Shown here piece by piece: positions 1 to 8,416 of a stretch of DNA of 64,000 nt (positions within the stretch are counted from its first letter, which is position 1; each line of letters opens with the position of its first letter). The stretch is taken from contig NZ_JANZKU010000020.1 in the NCBI RefSeq assembly GCF_025642785.1, positions 1 to 64,000 on the forward strand, given 5' to 3'. The DNA comes from Pseudomonas sp. RIT-PI-AD. GTDB taxonomy: Bacteria > Pseudomonadota > Gammaproteobacteria > Pseudomonadales > Pseudomonadaceae. The position numbers were made by a program, and so were the translations under genes. The notes under the pieces were generated by a model. The model saw only the letters and a list, made by a program, of their open reading frames with translations. It had not been told where the DNA came from and searched no databases.

Positions 1-96
1 GCTGGGCGGTGGTGTTGGCGGCGCGGGAGCGTCGCGGTCGCATGCGCTGAGCAGTACGAACGCCAGCGCGACTCCCAGGAAACGGATGCTGGACAT
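1..96 (-). CDS. lipoprotein, N-terminal fragment (runs off the left edge)
   Basis: Only the first 32 codons lie in the window. They encode a basic start, a hydrophobic stretch and a lipobox (LLSAC), then a Pro/Ala-rich linker (DAPAPPTPPP), so the product should be a lipid-anchored envelope protein with a flexible tether. The rest is outside the window and the family cannot be named. An in-frame ATG seven codons upstream (position 117) is an alternative start; neither start has a convincing Shine-Dalgarno sequence. Confidence 0.6.
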   Translation of the reverse strand, partial: MSSIRFLGVALAFVLLSACDRDAPAPPTPPPS

Positions 97-339
97 GACG
101 GCTAGACCATTGGGCATGATTCGACATGCTCGCCAGACGTGTGCTTTTTGGCAATCCCAGTCATGAATACCGGCTGGCGGCGCGACGGCGAACAGGTCCT
201 GAATCCGTGGCGCCGTGGAGGCTTCCCTGCTCCGAGCGGCGACGGCTCAGTCACTAGACCGGTTTCCCGGGCGAGCGTTCGGCTTTTATCGACCGCGGGA
301 GCCGTCGGCCGGGCCACGGCGCGTTGCCGGCGGAGCGGC

Positions 340-1197
340 TCAAGGCTCCAGAACCGTCACGCTGGCGGTCATGCCCGCGCTCAGCGGAAGGTCGTCGGGC
401 AGCCGGTCGAGCTTGATGCGCACCGGGATCCGCTGGGCCAGGCGCACCCAGTTGAAGGTTGGCTCGACGTTCGCCAGCAGTTGCGTATCCGGGCTGGCGT
501 TGCGGTCGGTGATGCCGCGGCTGATGCTTTCCACATGGCCGTCGAGGGCTTCGCTGCCGCTCATCAGCCAGACCTTCACCGCCGCGCCGACCCGGATGCG
601 CGGCAGCTTGGTTTCTTCGAAGTACGCCAGGACATAGAAGGACGAGTCGTCCACCAGCGCCATCACCGACTGGCCGGCGCTGACGTAGTTGCCCTGGGCC
701 AGGCGCAGGTTGGTGACCTGGCCGGCGCGCGGCGCACGGACCTGGCTGCGGGCCAGGTTCAGCTCGGCCACCTTCAGCTCGGCGAGTGCCTCGCGGTACT
801 CGCTGCGGGCGATATCCGCGGTGATCTGTGCGTTTTCCTTCATTTCGGCGCTGATCGCCTGCGGACCCAGGCTGGCGCGCCGCGAGGCCTCGTGCTCGCG
901 CAGGCGCAATTGCTGCTGGCGCGTTTCCGCCACGGCCTTGGCCCGATCCAGGGCGGCCTGGTAGCGTTCGGGGTCGACGTCCATCAGCAGTTCGCCGGCC
1001 TTGACCCTCTGGTTGTCCCGCACCTTCAGGCCGATCACCCAGCCCGACACGTCCGGGGCGATGGTCACCACGTCGGCGCGAACCCGGGCGTCGCGGGTCC
1101 AGGGCGACAGCATGTAGTGCTGCCATAGCCAATAGCCGGCGAGCAGTGCCAGCAAGGCCAGGGCCAGGGTGATGGCCACCCGTATCGTCGTGCGCAT
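340..1197 (-). CDS. HlyD/EmrA-type membrane fusion protein of an efflux system (AaeA-like)
   Basis: The 285-residue product has one N-terminal membrane anchor (about residues 7-27, ending LLAGYWLWQHYM), a biotinyl-lipoyl-like half (VSGWVIGLKV near residue 50), a coiled-coil hairpin rich in Arg/Glu/Ala, the second lipoyl half (RAPRAGQVTNLRL) and a beta-barrel region. This is the layout of periplasmic adaptors that couple an inner-membrane pump to an outer-membrane channel. The strong SD AAGGAGAG supports the start. It is the last gene of a three-gene operon behind DUF1656 and FUSC genes, the arrangement of AaeAB/YdhJK-type aromatic acid efflux. No outer-membrane channel gene is linked. Substrate is unknown. 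Confidence 0.9.
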   Translation of the reverse strand: MRTTIRVAITLALALLALLAGYWLWQHYMLSPWTRDARVRADVVTIAPDVSGWVIGLKVRDNQRVKAGELLMDVDPERYQAALDRAKAVAETRQQQLRLREHEASRRASLGPQAISAEMKENAQITADIARSEYREALAELKVAELNLARSQVRAPRAGQVTNLRLAQGNYVSAGQSVMALVDDSSFYVLAYFEETKLPRIRVGAAVKVWLMSGSEALDGHVESISRGITDRNASPDTQLLANVEPTFNWVRLAQRIPVRIKLDRLPDDLPLSAGMTASVTVLEP

Positions 1198-1209
1198 CTG
1201 AAACTCTCC

Positions 1210-1416
1210 TTACCAGGTGCCGAACGCCGCGGTGACTCCCGCCAGCGCACAGACGTAGAGGGCGAAATCGAACAGCGCTTCATGCCAGATCCAGCGCCCC
1301 AGCCCGCTCTTGTGCAGCGCGACCCGCAGCAGGCCGGTCAGCAGCAACGCCAGCAGCGCGTACAGCAGCAGCGGGCTGACGAACACCCCGCCCAAGGCCC
1401 ATTCACGCAAGCCCAT
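1210..1416 (-). CDS. DUF1656 small membrane protein (AaeX/YdhI-like)
   Basis: This 68-residue protein has two predicted transmembrane segments (about 12-34 and 46-66) and the family-like beginning MGLREWALGGVFVSPLLLY. Such proteins almost always sit between an AaeB/FUSC pump gene and an AaeA-type adaptor, exactly as here. It overlaps the end of the FUSC gene by 14 bp and has an SD (AGGAGG) seven bases before the ATG. The molecular role is unknown; an accessory subunit of the pump is an inference from constant gene order. Confidence 0.85.
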   Translation of the reverse strand: MGLREWALGGVFVSPLLLYALLALLLTGLLRVALHKSGLGRWIWHEALFDFALYVCALAGVTAAFGTW

Positions 1417-3466
1417 GGCCGGCCTCCTCGGGCGTCGCCGGCGCGGGAGCCGCGGGCGCAGCTTGCTGGACGCACCAGTGGCGCCAGGCGTTGCGCAGGT
1501 TCAACAGCGCGGCCTGGGCCAGGCGTTTGTCCACGCTGGGGGTGGCCGCGCGCAGCGCCGGCAACAGCGCGTCGACCGGCGCATCCAGGGCGGCCTGGTG
1601 GGCCGGCGCGGGGCCGATCAGGACGGTTTGCCGCAGTTGCTGGAGAAAGCGCTGCTCGGCGACGCCCAGCGGCACGTCGGCCACCGCCAGGCACGCGCGC
1701 AGGTGCAGGAGTTCGTCGCCCAGGTCGAGCCCGGCGATGCCGTCGTCCCAGCGACTGCGGGTCTGGCTGGGCAGCGCCGGGTAATGTCGCGCCAGTTGCA
1801 CCAGCCGGTCCGCCATGCGCCCGCCGAACCAGTTCTCGGCGCCGGCCAGCGGCCTCGACGTCAGCCGGGCCAGGTCGCGCAGGGTCGCCTGCAACAGGCG
1901 CCGCCCGTGCCACCCCGGGTTACGCAAGGCGATCAGGCGGAACACCAGCACCGCGAAACCGACGCCGATGGGAATCGCCAGCGCCTGGTTGAGGAAGGCG
2001 GCCACGTCGTAACGCATGGCGTTCTGCGGCGCGCAGAGCACGATCAGGTGCAGGCAGAAGGAGGTGGAAGTCGCGCCGATGGCCGGCTTGGCCATGCCCA
2101 GGGCGCCGAAGAACAGCGGCACGCCGAGGCACATCGCCAGCAGCGGGAAGCCGCTCACCTCAGGCAGGAGAATCTGCCCGACGACGAACGCCAGCGGTAT
2201 GGCGTACAGGATGCCGCGCAGGAAGCCCAGGCCGATCTTCACCGCGGTCTCGCGGTTGGCGAACAGGCTGCACACCACCGCGGCCAGCAGCATGGCGCCG
2301 CTGGCCGCGGTCCAGGCGGTGGCCAGCCAGAAGGCACCGAGGGCGAGGAACGCCAGGGCGCTGCGCAGGCCGTAGGCAAGCCCGGTCTGGATGTCCCGGT
2401 GCCAGGACAACGCCGCCGGCGCCTGCATCGGCGCCTCGCCGCGCTCCACCGCCAGCAGCGCCCCGCTGGCCGCCGCGGCCTGACGCAGCACCAGTGCCAG
2501 GCGTTCCAGGCAATATTGCTGGGACGCCGAGTGATCGGGAGCTTGGGCCTCGCCACGCAGGCGCTCGAAGGCCGCGTGCAGCGGCGCCTGCTCGGCGCTT
2601 TCGAGCAGGGCGCGCACGTCCTCCCGCCAGGGCGTCAAGGCTTCCGCTTCGGCTGCGCTCAGTTGGCGCCATTGCCGCGCCACGCCGCGCGCCAGACGCA
2701 GCAACCCGAGCAGGTCGCGGCTGAGCACGCGCAGGGCCACCGCTCGCTGGCGGCCGCGGTTGCCCTCGAACCAGGCGTGCTCGCGCTGGGCATCCACCGC
2801 GACGATCCGCCCGAGGGTTTCCAGCAGGCCCTTGCGCCCGGCGATCTCTCCACCCAGCGCGGCGCGCGCGGTCTGCACCCCGGCGCTCCAGGCGGCGCGC
2901 GCCTGCTGCGCCAGTTGCCGCTCGACCCTCTGCGGCCACAGCAGCGCGCTGAAGAAGGTGGCGCAGAGAATGCCCAGGGAGATTTCCGTACAGCGCGCCA
3001 CCGCCTGGTCGAATACCGTCAGCGGATGGGGAATCGCCGGCAGGCCGATGATCGCCACGGTGTAACCCGCCAGGACGAACGCGTAGGACCAGGCGCTGCG
3101 CAACAGCGTGGAGGCCGCCGTGCACAGGCCCAGCCACAGGGCCAGGGCGAGCAGGAACAGCCAGGGTGCCTGGGCGAACAGCCCCATGAACAGCACCGAC
3201 ATGCAGGTGCCGGCCAGGGTACCGACCAGGCGCGCCAGGCCTTTCTGGATCACCATCCCGGACAACGGCTGGGCGACGATGAACGCCGTCATCATCGCCC
3301 ACTGGGGCTGTTCCAGGCCGAACCGCATGGCGCACCACAACGCCAACAGCCCGCCCAACAGCGTCTTGACCGCGAACTGCAACGCCTGGGGAGTGGGCAT
3401 CAGGAATGCCTGCAACGAATCACGCACCGCAGCGACCTGTTTCGAAAGTGGAGTCAATCGGTACAT
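1403..3466 (-). CDS. FUSC-family inner-membrane transporter (AaeB-like)
   Basis: The 687-residue protein has two blocks of membrane helices (about residues 30-180 and 355-510), each followed by a soluble region. This is the duplicated layout of the FUSC/AaeB family, which exports aromatic carboxylic acids in E. coli. The first block includes WAMMTAFIVAQPLSGMV, close to the family signature. It heads the operon with the DUF1656 and adaptor genes, so the three probably form one efflux unit. The start is uncertain: the GGAGG lies only one base from the first ATG, and the ATG at residue 23 is a possible alternative. No divergent LysR regulator is next to it. Confidence 0.9.
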   Translation of the reverse strand: MYRLTPLSKQVAAVRDSLQAFLMPTPQALQFAVKTLLGGLLALWCAMRFGLEQPQWAMMTAFIVAQPLSGMVIQKGLARLVGTLAGTCMSVLFMGLFAQAPWLFLLALALWLGLCTAASTLLRSAWSYAFVLAGYTVAIIGLPAIPHPLTVFDQAVARCTEISLGILCATFFSALLWPQRVERQLAQQARAAWSAGVQTARAALGGEIAGRKGLLETLGRIVAVDAQREHAWFEGNRGRQRAVALRVLSRDLLGLLRLARGVARQWRQLSAAEAEALTPWREDVRALLESAEQAPLHAAFERLRGEAQAPDHSASQQYCLERLALVLRQAAAASGALLAVERGEAPMQAPAALSWHRDIQTGLAYGLRSALAFLALGAFWLATAWTAASGAMLLAAVVCSLFANRETAVKIGLGFLRGILYAIPLAFVVGQILLPEVSGFPLLAMCLGVPLFFGALGMAKPAIGATSTSFCLHLIVLCAPQNAMRYDVAAFLNQALAIPIGVGFAVLVFRLIALRNPGWHGRRLLQATLRDLARLTSRPLAGAENWFGGRMADRLVQLARHYPALPSQTRSRWDDGIAGLDLGDELLHLRACLAVADVPLGVAEQRFLQQLRQTVLIGPAPAHQAALDAPVDALLPALRAATPSVDKRLAQAALLNLRNAWRHWCVQQAAPAAPAPATPEEAGHGLA

Positions 3467-3719
3467 CCCTCCGGCGCCCCGGGGCTGACCTGCCCGGAAA
3501 ACCGCGGGATGGAATCGACATCGGGTCTCGGCGAGGCCGGCATGACCGAAGGTCGGACCGGCGCTCGACCGCCGTTTTTCATGGACAGCGGGCGCAGGCT
3601 TCGGTGCGACCGGATGCGCGGCGAACGCGGCTACGCCGCGCCTGGGGAAGGCTGGCGGAAAGAAGGGAGGGCGGGAGCGGAGGTGTGCGACGGCGGCTGG
3701 GCCCGCGGAAACGCGGACG
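3467..3719. other. spacer between the FUSC operon and ccoM
   Basis: No convincing gene is present. The stretch must hold the efflux operon promoter, but I see no clear operator. A small hairpin (CGCGGC/GCCGCG, 3626-3640, loop TAC) lies in the middle and could be a REP-type or transcription-end structure; it lacks a T tract. Confidence 0.5.
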
Positions 3720-3745
3720 AAAAAAAGGGCGACCGAAGTCGCCCG
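3720..3745 (-). terminator. Rho-independent terminator of ccoM / PhrS-like RNA
   Basis: A seven-base-pair stem GGGCGAC/GTCGCCC with a four-base loop (3727-3744) is followed on the minus strand by seven T residues (3726-3720). It sits 30 bp after the ccoM stop and would define the 3' end of a transcript of about 206 nt. Confidence 0.85.
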
Positions 3746-3774
3746 AGTTGCCTTGCGTGCTCGTTACGGAAGTC

Positions 3775-3891
3775 TCAGCTGGGGTTGCGCTTGTGTGAGT
3801 CCTTCCAGATGAAAACCCCTACGCCTGCGCAGAAGGCGACCATCAGGGCGACGGTGACGACACCGGCGATCACGACTTCATCGATAAACAT
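3775..3891 (-). CDS. ccoM: cbb3-type cytochrome oxidase subunit CcoM
   Basis: This 38-residue, single-helix protein begins MFIDEVVIAGVVTVALMVAF and ends with a short basic tail after FIWKD. This is the pattern of CcoM, the small helix that stabilises the cbb3 oxidase of pseudomonads in the inner membrane. The start has an excellent SD (AGGAGG). It is a stand-alone gene behind two Anr boxes, which fits low-oxygen induction of the high-affinity oxidase. The ORF makes up over half of a very short predicted transcript, so the RNA may have a second function (see the PhrS-like entry). Confidence 0.88.
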   Translation of the reverse strand: MFIDEVVIAGVVTVALMVAFCAGVGVFIWKDSHKRNPS

Positions 3892-3931
3892 GGGGAGCCT
3901 CCTGCTTGGGCGTGTACGTTTCGATGGGCCT

Positions 3932-3937
3932 AAGGTA
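3932..3937 (-). promoter_or_regulatory. -10 element of the ccoM promoter
   Basis: TACCTT lies at -12 to -7 if transcription starts at 3925. That places the proximal Anr box at exactly -41.5, the class II FNR/Anr activator position. No good -35 hexamer is needed or seen. Confidence 0.6.
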
Positions 3938-3959
3938 GCCACGAAAGCAGGGGCGAAAA

Positions 3960-3973
3960 TTGACCTGGATCAA
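3960..3973 (-). promoter_or_regulatory. Anr (FNR-type) box, proximal
   Basis: TTGACCTGGATCAA (TTGATCCAGGTCAA on the minus strand) matches the FNR/Anr consensus TTGAT-N4-ATCAA with one changed base. Its centre is about 75 bp before the ccoM start codon. Confidence 0.88.
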
Positions 3974-4009
3974 TAGCGGCGGAGGCTGAGGGACGGGGTC
4001 GGCGGCAGA

Positions 4010-4023
4010 CTGACCTGGATCAA
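4010..4023 (-). promoter_or_regulatory. Anr (FNR-type) box, distal
   Basis: CTGACCTGGATCAA repeats 13 of the 14 bases of the proximal box, exactly 50 bp further upstream (predicted -91.5). It lies in the gap after the convergent-facing end of the next minus-strand gene, so ccoM is its only obvious target. Confidence 0.65.
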
Positions 4024-4048
4024 TGGATCGGTCTGCCGGGCTGGCGGA

Positions 4049-4204
4049 TCAGCGTTTCTTGGGCTTCTTCGCTTTCTGTTTGCGCTTGCCCAGCGGCAGG
4101 GCCTGCTCGAACGCCTGGCGCATGTCGTCCAGGCGCTTGTCGTTGAGGTCGTGGATGCGCTTGCCGCGTTCGGCGTTGAAGTCGATCAGGTTGTCGTTGC
4201 TCAT
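4049..4204 (-). CDS. small basic hypothetical protein, 51 residues
   Basis: The product has an acidic/polar start (MSNDNLIDFNAERG), a predicted amphipathic helix (RIHDLNDKRLDDMRQAFEQ) and a strongly basic end (GKRKQKAKKPKKR). The Lys/Arg tail suggests nucleic-acid or ribosome binding, but no function is known to me. It starts two bases after the alkB-type gene ends and is probably translated from the same message. A short conserved ORF is known at this place beside rapA in P. aeruginosa, which supports it as real. Confidence 0.75.
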   Translation of the reverse strand: MSNDNLIDFNAERGKRIHDLNDKRLDDMRQAFEQALPLGKRKQKAKKPKKR

Positions 4205-4206
4205 CG

Positions 4207-4812
4207 TCAGGCTCCGGGGACCTTCAGCAGACGGAAAGTCAGGTTCACGCGCGGCGCGCAAGACGCTCGGGTCTTCGCCACCTGGTGTTGCCAATGATGC
4301 TGCGTCGGCCCGCTCATGACCAGCAGCGAACCGTGGCTCAGCGCCAGCGAATGCTGGATGCGCGAGTGTCCCCGGCGACGCAGGTCGAAACGCCGCGTGC
4401 CGCCGAGGTTCAGCGAGGCGATCACCGGGTTGCGGCCGAGTATCGGTTCGGCGTCGCTGTGCCAGCCCATGGAGTCGCCGCCGTCGCGGTAGTAATTGAG
4501 CAGCACGCCGTTGAAGGCCTGCCCCACCTCGGCCTCGACCCGTGCGCGGATCTCCGCCAGCAAGGCGGTCCAGGGCAGGGGTTGGTGACGCAGCCCGGAG
4601 TAACCGTACTGGGCGTCGGCATCGCCGTACCAGGCCACCCGCCGCGGCACCGGGTACTCGCGGCCGTGCAGGTTCACCCGCGGTTGCTCCCAGGGGGTTT
4701 CCGCGAGCAACCGCGCCAGCCAGGCATCGGCCAGCGCGGTGTCGAGCCAATGGGGCAGCCAGGTCAGCTCGGCATCGGGCAGTTGCAGGGGGGAATCGTC
4801 GAACAGGTCCAC
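4207..4812 (-). CDS. AlkB-type Fe(II)/2-oxoglutarate dioxygenase (alkylation repair)
   Basis: The 201-residue enzyme belongs to the ALKBH2/3-like branch of AlkB, which removes methyl or larger adducts from DNA or RNA bases by oxidation. The iron ligands are visible as H118 and D120 (MGWHSDAEP) and H176 (HHWQHQV). The 2-oxoglutarate-binding arginines are R188 and R194 in PRVNLTFR. A nucleotide-recognition lid precedes them. It sits between a small acidic protein gene and a small basic one, all on the minus strand and divergent from rapA. No LexA or Ada box is evident. The exact substrate cannot be read from sequence. Confidence 0.92.
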   Translation of the reverse strand: MDLFDDSPLQLPDAELTWLPHWLDTALADAWLARLLAETPWEQPRVNLHGREYPVPRRVAWYGDADAQYGYSGLRHQPLPWTALLAEIRARVEAEVGQAFNGVLLNYYRDGGDSMGWHSDAEPILGRNPVIASLNLGGTRRFDLRRRGHSRIQHSLALSHGSLLVMSGPTQHHWQHQVAKTRASCAPRVNLTFRLLKVPGA

Positions 4813-4863
4813 GGGGCACCGGCGAGTCGGAGGGTGAACGGAGAAGGGATGGTGCGAAGCGGG

Positions 4864-5148
4864 CTAGACCTCGATATCGACCCAGAGCCCCTGGCGTGGC
4901 AGCTCTTCGCTGCCCTCCACCAGCACTTCCTCGGCCTGCTCCTCGGGCGTGTGGCCGCGCCGCTGACGGCGCTTCTGTTCCTCGCGCAGGCGATCCGCCA
5001 CCTCCTGCGGATGGCGCTTGTCGAAGGCGATCGCGCTTTCCTCGGCGCTCTGCTCGATCGGCGCCACCGGCTGGATGTCGGGGCGCGGCCTGACCACGTC
5101 CTGCTGGGCGCTGACCAGAACCAGATTGGAAGGAATCGGCGGAAGCAT
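4864..5148 (-). CDS. conserved hypothetical protein, 94 residues
   Basis: I chose the ATG with a very strong SD (GAGGAG, six bases ahead) over an upstream in-frame start. The soluble protein is rich in Glu, Arg and Gln in its middle (a likely helix over residues 45-75) and ends with the acidic LWVDIEV. It has no signal peptide or membrane segment. I recognise no family. It is the first gene of the minus-strand group with alkB, and its promoter lies in the 194-bp gap shared with rapA. A partner role in repair would be only a guess from position. Confidence 0.75.
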   Translation of the reverse strand: MLPPIPSNLVLVSAQQDVVRPRPDIQPVAPIEQSAEESAIAFDKRHPQEVADRLREEQKRRQRRGHTPEEQAEEVLVEGSEELPRQGLWVDIEV

Positions 5149-5342
5149 GGCGTTCTCTCCTCTTGACCGAGCTGTCGGCCGCTGGCCGGCGGACTTGAGC
5201 GCATTCGTCCGAAACGGCCAACAGCCCGCCAGAATACCCGGGGCGGGCCGGATTATCACCGATATAAGGCGCCAACGCGTCGTCGCCCTGCGCCCGGCGT
5301 TCCGTTAACATAGCGGCCTTTTTCGAAACGACGGAGTGGGGC

Positions 5343-8189
5343 ATGGCGCAGCAGTATCAACCGGGACAACGCTGGATCAGTGACAGCGAAGCGGAGCTCG
5401 GGCTCGGCACCATTCTGGCATCGGATGGCCGCTTGCTCACTGTGCTCTACCCGGCCACTGGCGACACCCGCCAGTACGCGTTGCGCAACGCCCCCCTGAC
5501 TCGAGTGCGTTTCGCCCCCGGCGACCTGATCACCCACTTCGACGGCTGGAAGCTGACCGTCCGCGAAGTCGAGGACATCGATGGGCTGCTGGTCTACCAC
5601 GGCCTCAACGAGCAGAACGAAGCCCGCACCCTGCCGGAAACCCAGCTGTCCAACTTCATCCAGTTCCGCCTCGCCAGCGACCGCCTGTTCGCCGGGCAGA
5701 TCGACCCGCTGAACTGGTTCGCCCTGCGCTACCACACTCTCGAACACCAGAGCCGCCTGCTGCAATCGCCGCTCTGGGGCCTCGGCGGCACCCGCGTCCA
5801 GCCCATCGCCCACCAATTGCACATCGCCCGCGAAGTGGCCGATCGCATCGCCCCGCGGGTGCTGCTGGCGGACGAGGTGGGCCTGGGCAAGACCATCGAG
5901 GCCGGCCTGGTGATCCATCGCCAGTTGCTCGCCGGGCGCGCCAACCGCGTGCTGATCCTGGTCCCGGAAAACCTGCAGCACCAATGGCTGGTGGAAATGC
6001 GCCGGCGCTTCAACCTGCAGGTCGCCCTGTTCGATGCCGAGCGTTTCGCCGAAAGCGATGCCAGCAACCCCTTCGAGGATTGCCAGTTGGCTCTGGTGGC
6101 GCTGGAGTGGCTGAAACACGCGGACAAGGCCCAAGACGCGCTGTTCGCCGCCGGCTGGGACCTGCTGGTGGTCGACGAGGCCCACCACCTGGTCTGGCAC
6201 CCGGAAAAGGCCAGCGCCGAGTACGCGCTGGTGGAACAGCTCGCCGAAGTCATCCCCGGCGTGTTGCTGCTCACCGCCACCCCGGAACAGCTCGGCCAGG
6301 ACAGCCACTTCGCGCGCCTGCGCCTGCTCGACCCGGACCGTTTCCACGACCTGGAAGCCTTCCGCGCGGAGAGCGAGCATTACCGCCCGGTGGCCGAGGC
6401 GGTGCAGGAGCTGCTCGACCAGGGCCGCCTGTCGCCCGAGGCGCACCGCACCATCCACGATTTCCTCGGCGCCGAGGGCGAGGCCCTGCTCGCCGCGGTC
6501 AACGATGGCGACAGCGAGGCCGCCGCCCGCTTGATCCGCGAGCTGCTCGACCGCCACGGCACCGGCCGCGTGCTGTTCCGCAACACCCGAGCCGCGGTGC
6601 GCGGCTTCCCCCAGCGGGAACTGCACGCCTATCCCCTGGCCAACCCCGATCTCTACATGGAACTGCCGCTGGGCGAGCACGCCGACCTCTACCCCGAGGT
6701 GAGTTTCCAGGCCGCCCAGGACAACCCCGAGGACGAGCGCTGGTGGCGCTTCGACCCGCGCGTCGATTGGCTGATCGATACGCTGAAGACCCTGAAGCGG
6801 GTCAAGGTGCTGGTGATCTGCGCCCACGCGGAGACCGCCATGGACCTGGAGGACGCCCTGCGGGTGCGCTCCGGCATCCCGGCCACGGTGTTCCATGAAG
6901 GCATGAGCATCCTCGAACGCGACCGCGCCGCCGCCTATTTCGCCGACGAAGAGTTCGGCGCCCAGGTGCTGATCTGCTCGGAAATCGGCAGCGAAGGGCG
7001 CAACTTCCAGTTCTCCCACAACCTGGTGCTGTTCGACCTGCCGGCGCACCCGGACCTGCTGGAACAGCGCATCGGCCGCCTGGATCGGATCGGCCAGAAG
7101 CACACCATCCAGTTACACGTGCCCTACCTGGAGAACAGCGCCCAGGCGCGCCTGTTCCAGTGGTACCACCAGGCCCTGAACGCGTTCCTCGCCACCTGCC
7201 CCACCGGCAACGCCTTGCAGCAGCAGTTCGGCCCACGCCTGCTGCCGTTGTTGGAAGAAGGCGACGACGACACCTGGCAGGCGCTGCTCGACGAGGCCAA
7301 GGCCGAGCGCGAGCGCCTCGAGGGCGAACTGCACAGCGGCCGCGATCGCCTGCTGGAACTGAACTCCGGCGGCGCCGGCGAAGGCGAGCGCCTGGTGGAG
7401 GACATCGCCGAGCAGGACGACCAGTACGCCCTGCCGATCTACATGGAGGAGCTGTTCGACGCCTTCGGCATCGACAGCGAGGACCATTCGGAAAACGCCC
7501 TGGTGCTCAAGCCGGGCGAGAAGATGCTCGACGCCGGCTTTCCCCTGGGCGACGACGAGGGCGTGACGGTCACCTACGACCGTGAGCAGGCACTGACCCG
7601 CGAGGACATGCAGTTCCTCACCTGGGAACACCCGATGGTCCAGGGCGGCATGGATCTGGTGCTTTCCGGCTCCATGGGCAACACCGCCGTGGCGCTGATC
7701 AAGAACAAGGCGCTCAAGCCGGGCACCGTGTTGCTGGAACTGCTGTACGTCAGCGAGGTGGTCGCGCCGCGCGCCTTGCAACTGGGTCGCTACCTGCCGC
7801 CGGCGGCGCTGCGCTGCTTGCTGGACGCCAACGGCAACGACCTGGCCGCCAAGGTCGGCTTCGAGACCCTCAACGACCAGTTGGAGAGCGTGCCGCGCGC
7901 CAGCGCCAACAAGTTCGTCCAGGCCCAGCGCGACGCCCTGAGCAAGCAGATCACCGCCGCCGAGGCGAAGATCGCGCCGCGCCATGCCGAACGGGTCGGC
8001 GAGGCGCAACGCCGCCTGGGCGCCGAGCTGGACGAGGAGCTGGCGCGCCTCACCGCCCTGCAGGCGGTCAACCCCAGCGTACGCGACAGCGAACTGGAGG
8101 CCCTGCGCAAACAGCGCGAGGACGGCCTGGGCTTCCTCGACAAGGCCGCCCTGCGCCTGGAAGCCATTCGCGTACTGGTCGCCGGCTGA
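5343..8189 (+). CDS. rapA: RNA polymerase-associated SWI2/SNF2 ATPase RapA (HepA)
   Basis: RapA binds core RNA polymerase and uses ATP to recycle it from stalled complexes. The 948-residue length is normal for the family. Visible parts are N-terminal Tudor-like domains (residues 1-115), a Walker A motif in [16 protein letters not shown] (about 173-188), a DEAH box ([10 protein letters not shown], about 277), a helicase C-terminal domain with [13 protein letters not shown] and [10 protein letters not shown] (about 555-585), and a C-terminal region unique to RapA. SD GGAG precedes the ATG. It is transcribed alone, divergent from the alkB group. Confidence 0.97.
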   Translation: MAQQYQPGQRWISDSEAELGLGTILASDGRLLTVLYPATGDTRQYALRNAPLTRVRFAPGDLITHFDGWKLTVREVEDIDGLLVYHGLNEQNEARTLPETQLSNFIQFRLASDRLFAGQIDPLNWFALRYHTLEHQSRLLQSPLWGLGGTRVQPIAHQLHIAREVADRIAPRVLLADEVGLGKTIEAGLVIHRQLLAGRANRVLILVPENLQHQWLVEMRRRFNLQVALFDAERFAESDASNPFEDCQLALVALEWLKHADKAQDALFAAGWDLLVVDEAHHLVWHPEKASAEYALVEQLAEVIPGVLLLTATPEQLGQDSHFARLRLLDPDRFHDLEAFRAESEHYRPVAEAVQELLDQGRLSPEAHRTIHDFLGAEGEALLAAVNDGDSEAAARLIRELLDRHGTGRVLFRNTRAAVRGFPQRELHAYPLANPDLYMELPLGEHADLYPEVSFQAAQDNPEDERWWRFDPRVDWLIDTLKTLKRVKVLVICAHAETAMDLEDALRVRSGIPATVFHEGMSILERDRAAAYFADEEFGAQVLICSEIGSEGRNFQFSHNLVLFDLPAHPDLLEQRIGRLDRIGQKHTIQLHVPYLENSAQARLFQWYHQALNAFLATCPTGNALQQQFGPRLLPLLEEGDDDTWQALLDEAKAERERLEGELHSGRDRLLELNSGGAGEGERLVEDIAEQDDQYALPIYMEELFDAFGIDSEDHSENALVLKPGEKMLDAGFPLGDDEGVTVTYDREQALTREDMQFLTWEHPMVQGGMDLVLSGSMGNTAVALIKNKALKPGTVLLELLYVSEVVAPRALQLGRYLPPAALRCLLDANGNDLAAKVGFETLNDQLESVPRASANKFVQAQRDALSKQITAAEAKIAPRHAERVGEAQRRLGAELDEELARLTALQAVNPSVRDSELEALRKQREDGLGFLDKAALRLEAIRVLVAG

Positions 8190-8203
8190 GTCCCTTCGAT
8201 CGC

Positions 8204-8228
8204 CTTCCGCGGCGCAAGGCCGCGGAAG
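8204..8228 (+). terminator. hairpin after rapA
   Basis: A ten-base-pair perfect stem CTTCCGCGGC/GCCGCGGAAG with a five-base loop starts 15 bp after the rapA stop. There is no T tract, so it may be a 3' stabiliser or a weak terminator. Confidence 0.5.
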
Positions 8229-8416
8229 CTCGACGAACCTGACGACGAGGCGCCCGCCTCGCCGTCACGCGCCCGAAAGACACCCTGCCCATACCGACGA
8301 ACCTTGCGATCGAAAACCGCGTGGCGCATCGCATCCGCCGGGATGTCGGCCCAGCCGAGAACCCTCCTGCGCACGATGCCAGAGCCGCCCTCGGATGGGC
8401 CCGGCCCTATCCGGGA

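Larger units (their letters stand above)
3720..3925 (-). ncRNA. phrS: PhrS-like Anr-dependent RNA containing the ccoM ORF (inferred extent)
   Basis: The predicted RNA starts near 3925, 41 bases downstream of the centre of an Anr box and seven bases after a TACCTT -10 element. It ends at the terminator at 3720, giving about 206 nt. In P. aeruginosa, PhrS is known as an Anr-activated RNA of about this size with a 37-codon ORF, and it stimulates PqsR synthesis. Size, Anr control, the small ORF and nearby alkB/rapA genes all fit. The equivalence is inferred; no base-by-base comparison was possible. A species without the PQS system might use this RNA only as a ccoM messenger. Confidence 0.6.

Noticed and set aside
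1310-3976. A plus-strand frame of 888 codons opposite the FUSC gene
   Set aside because: Gln/Arg/Gly-rich antisense shadow with no domain, and it runs across ccoM and its promoter.
4024-4048. A separate sRNA gene between ccoM and the small basic protein gene
   Set aside because: Only 158 bp separate the two genes and the region is filled by the ccoM leader and two Anr boxes. A PhrS-like RNA must include the ccoM ORF.
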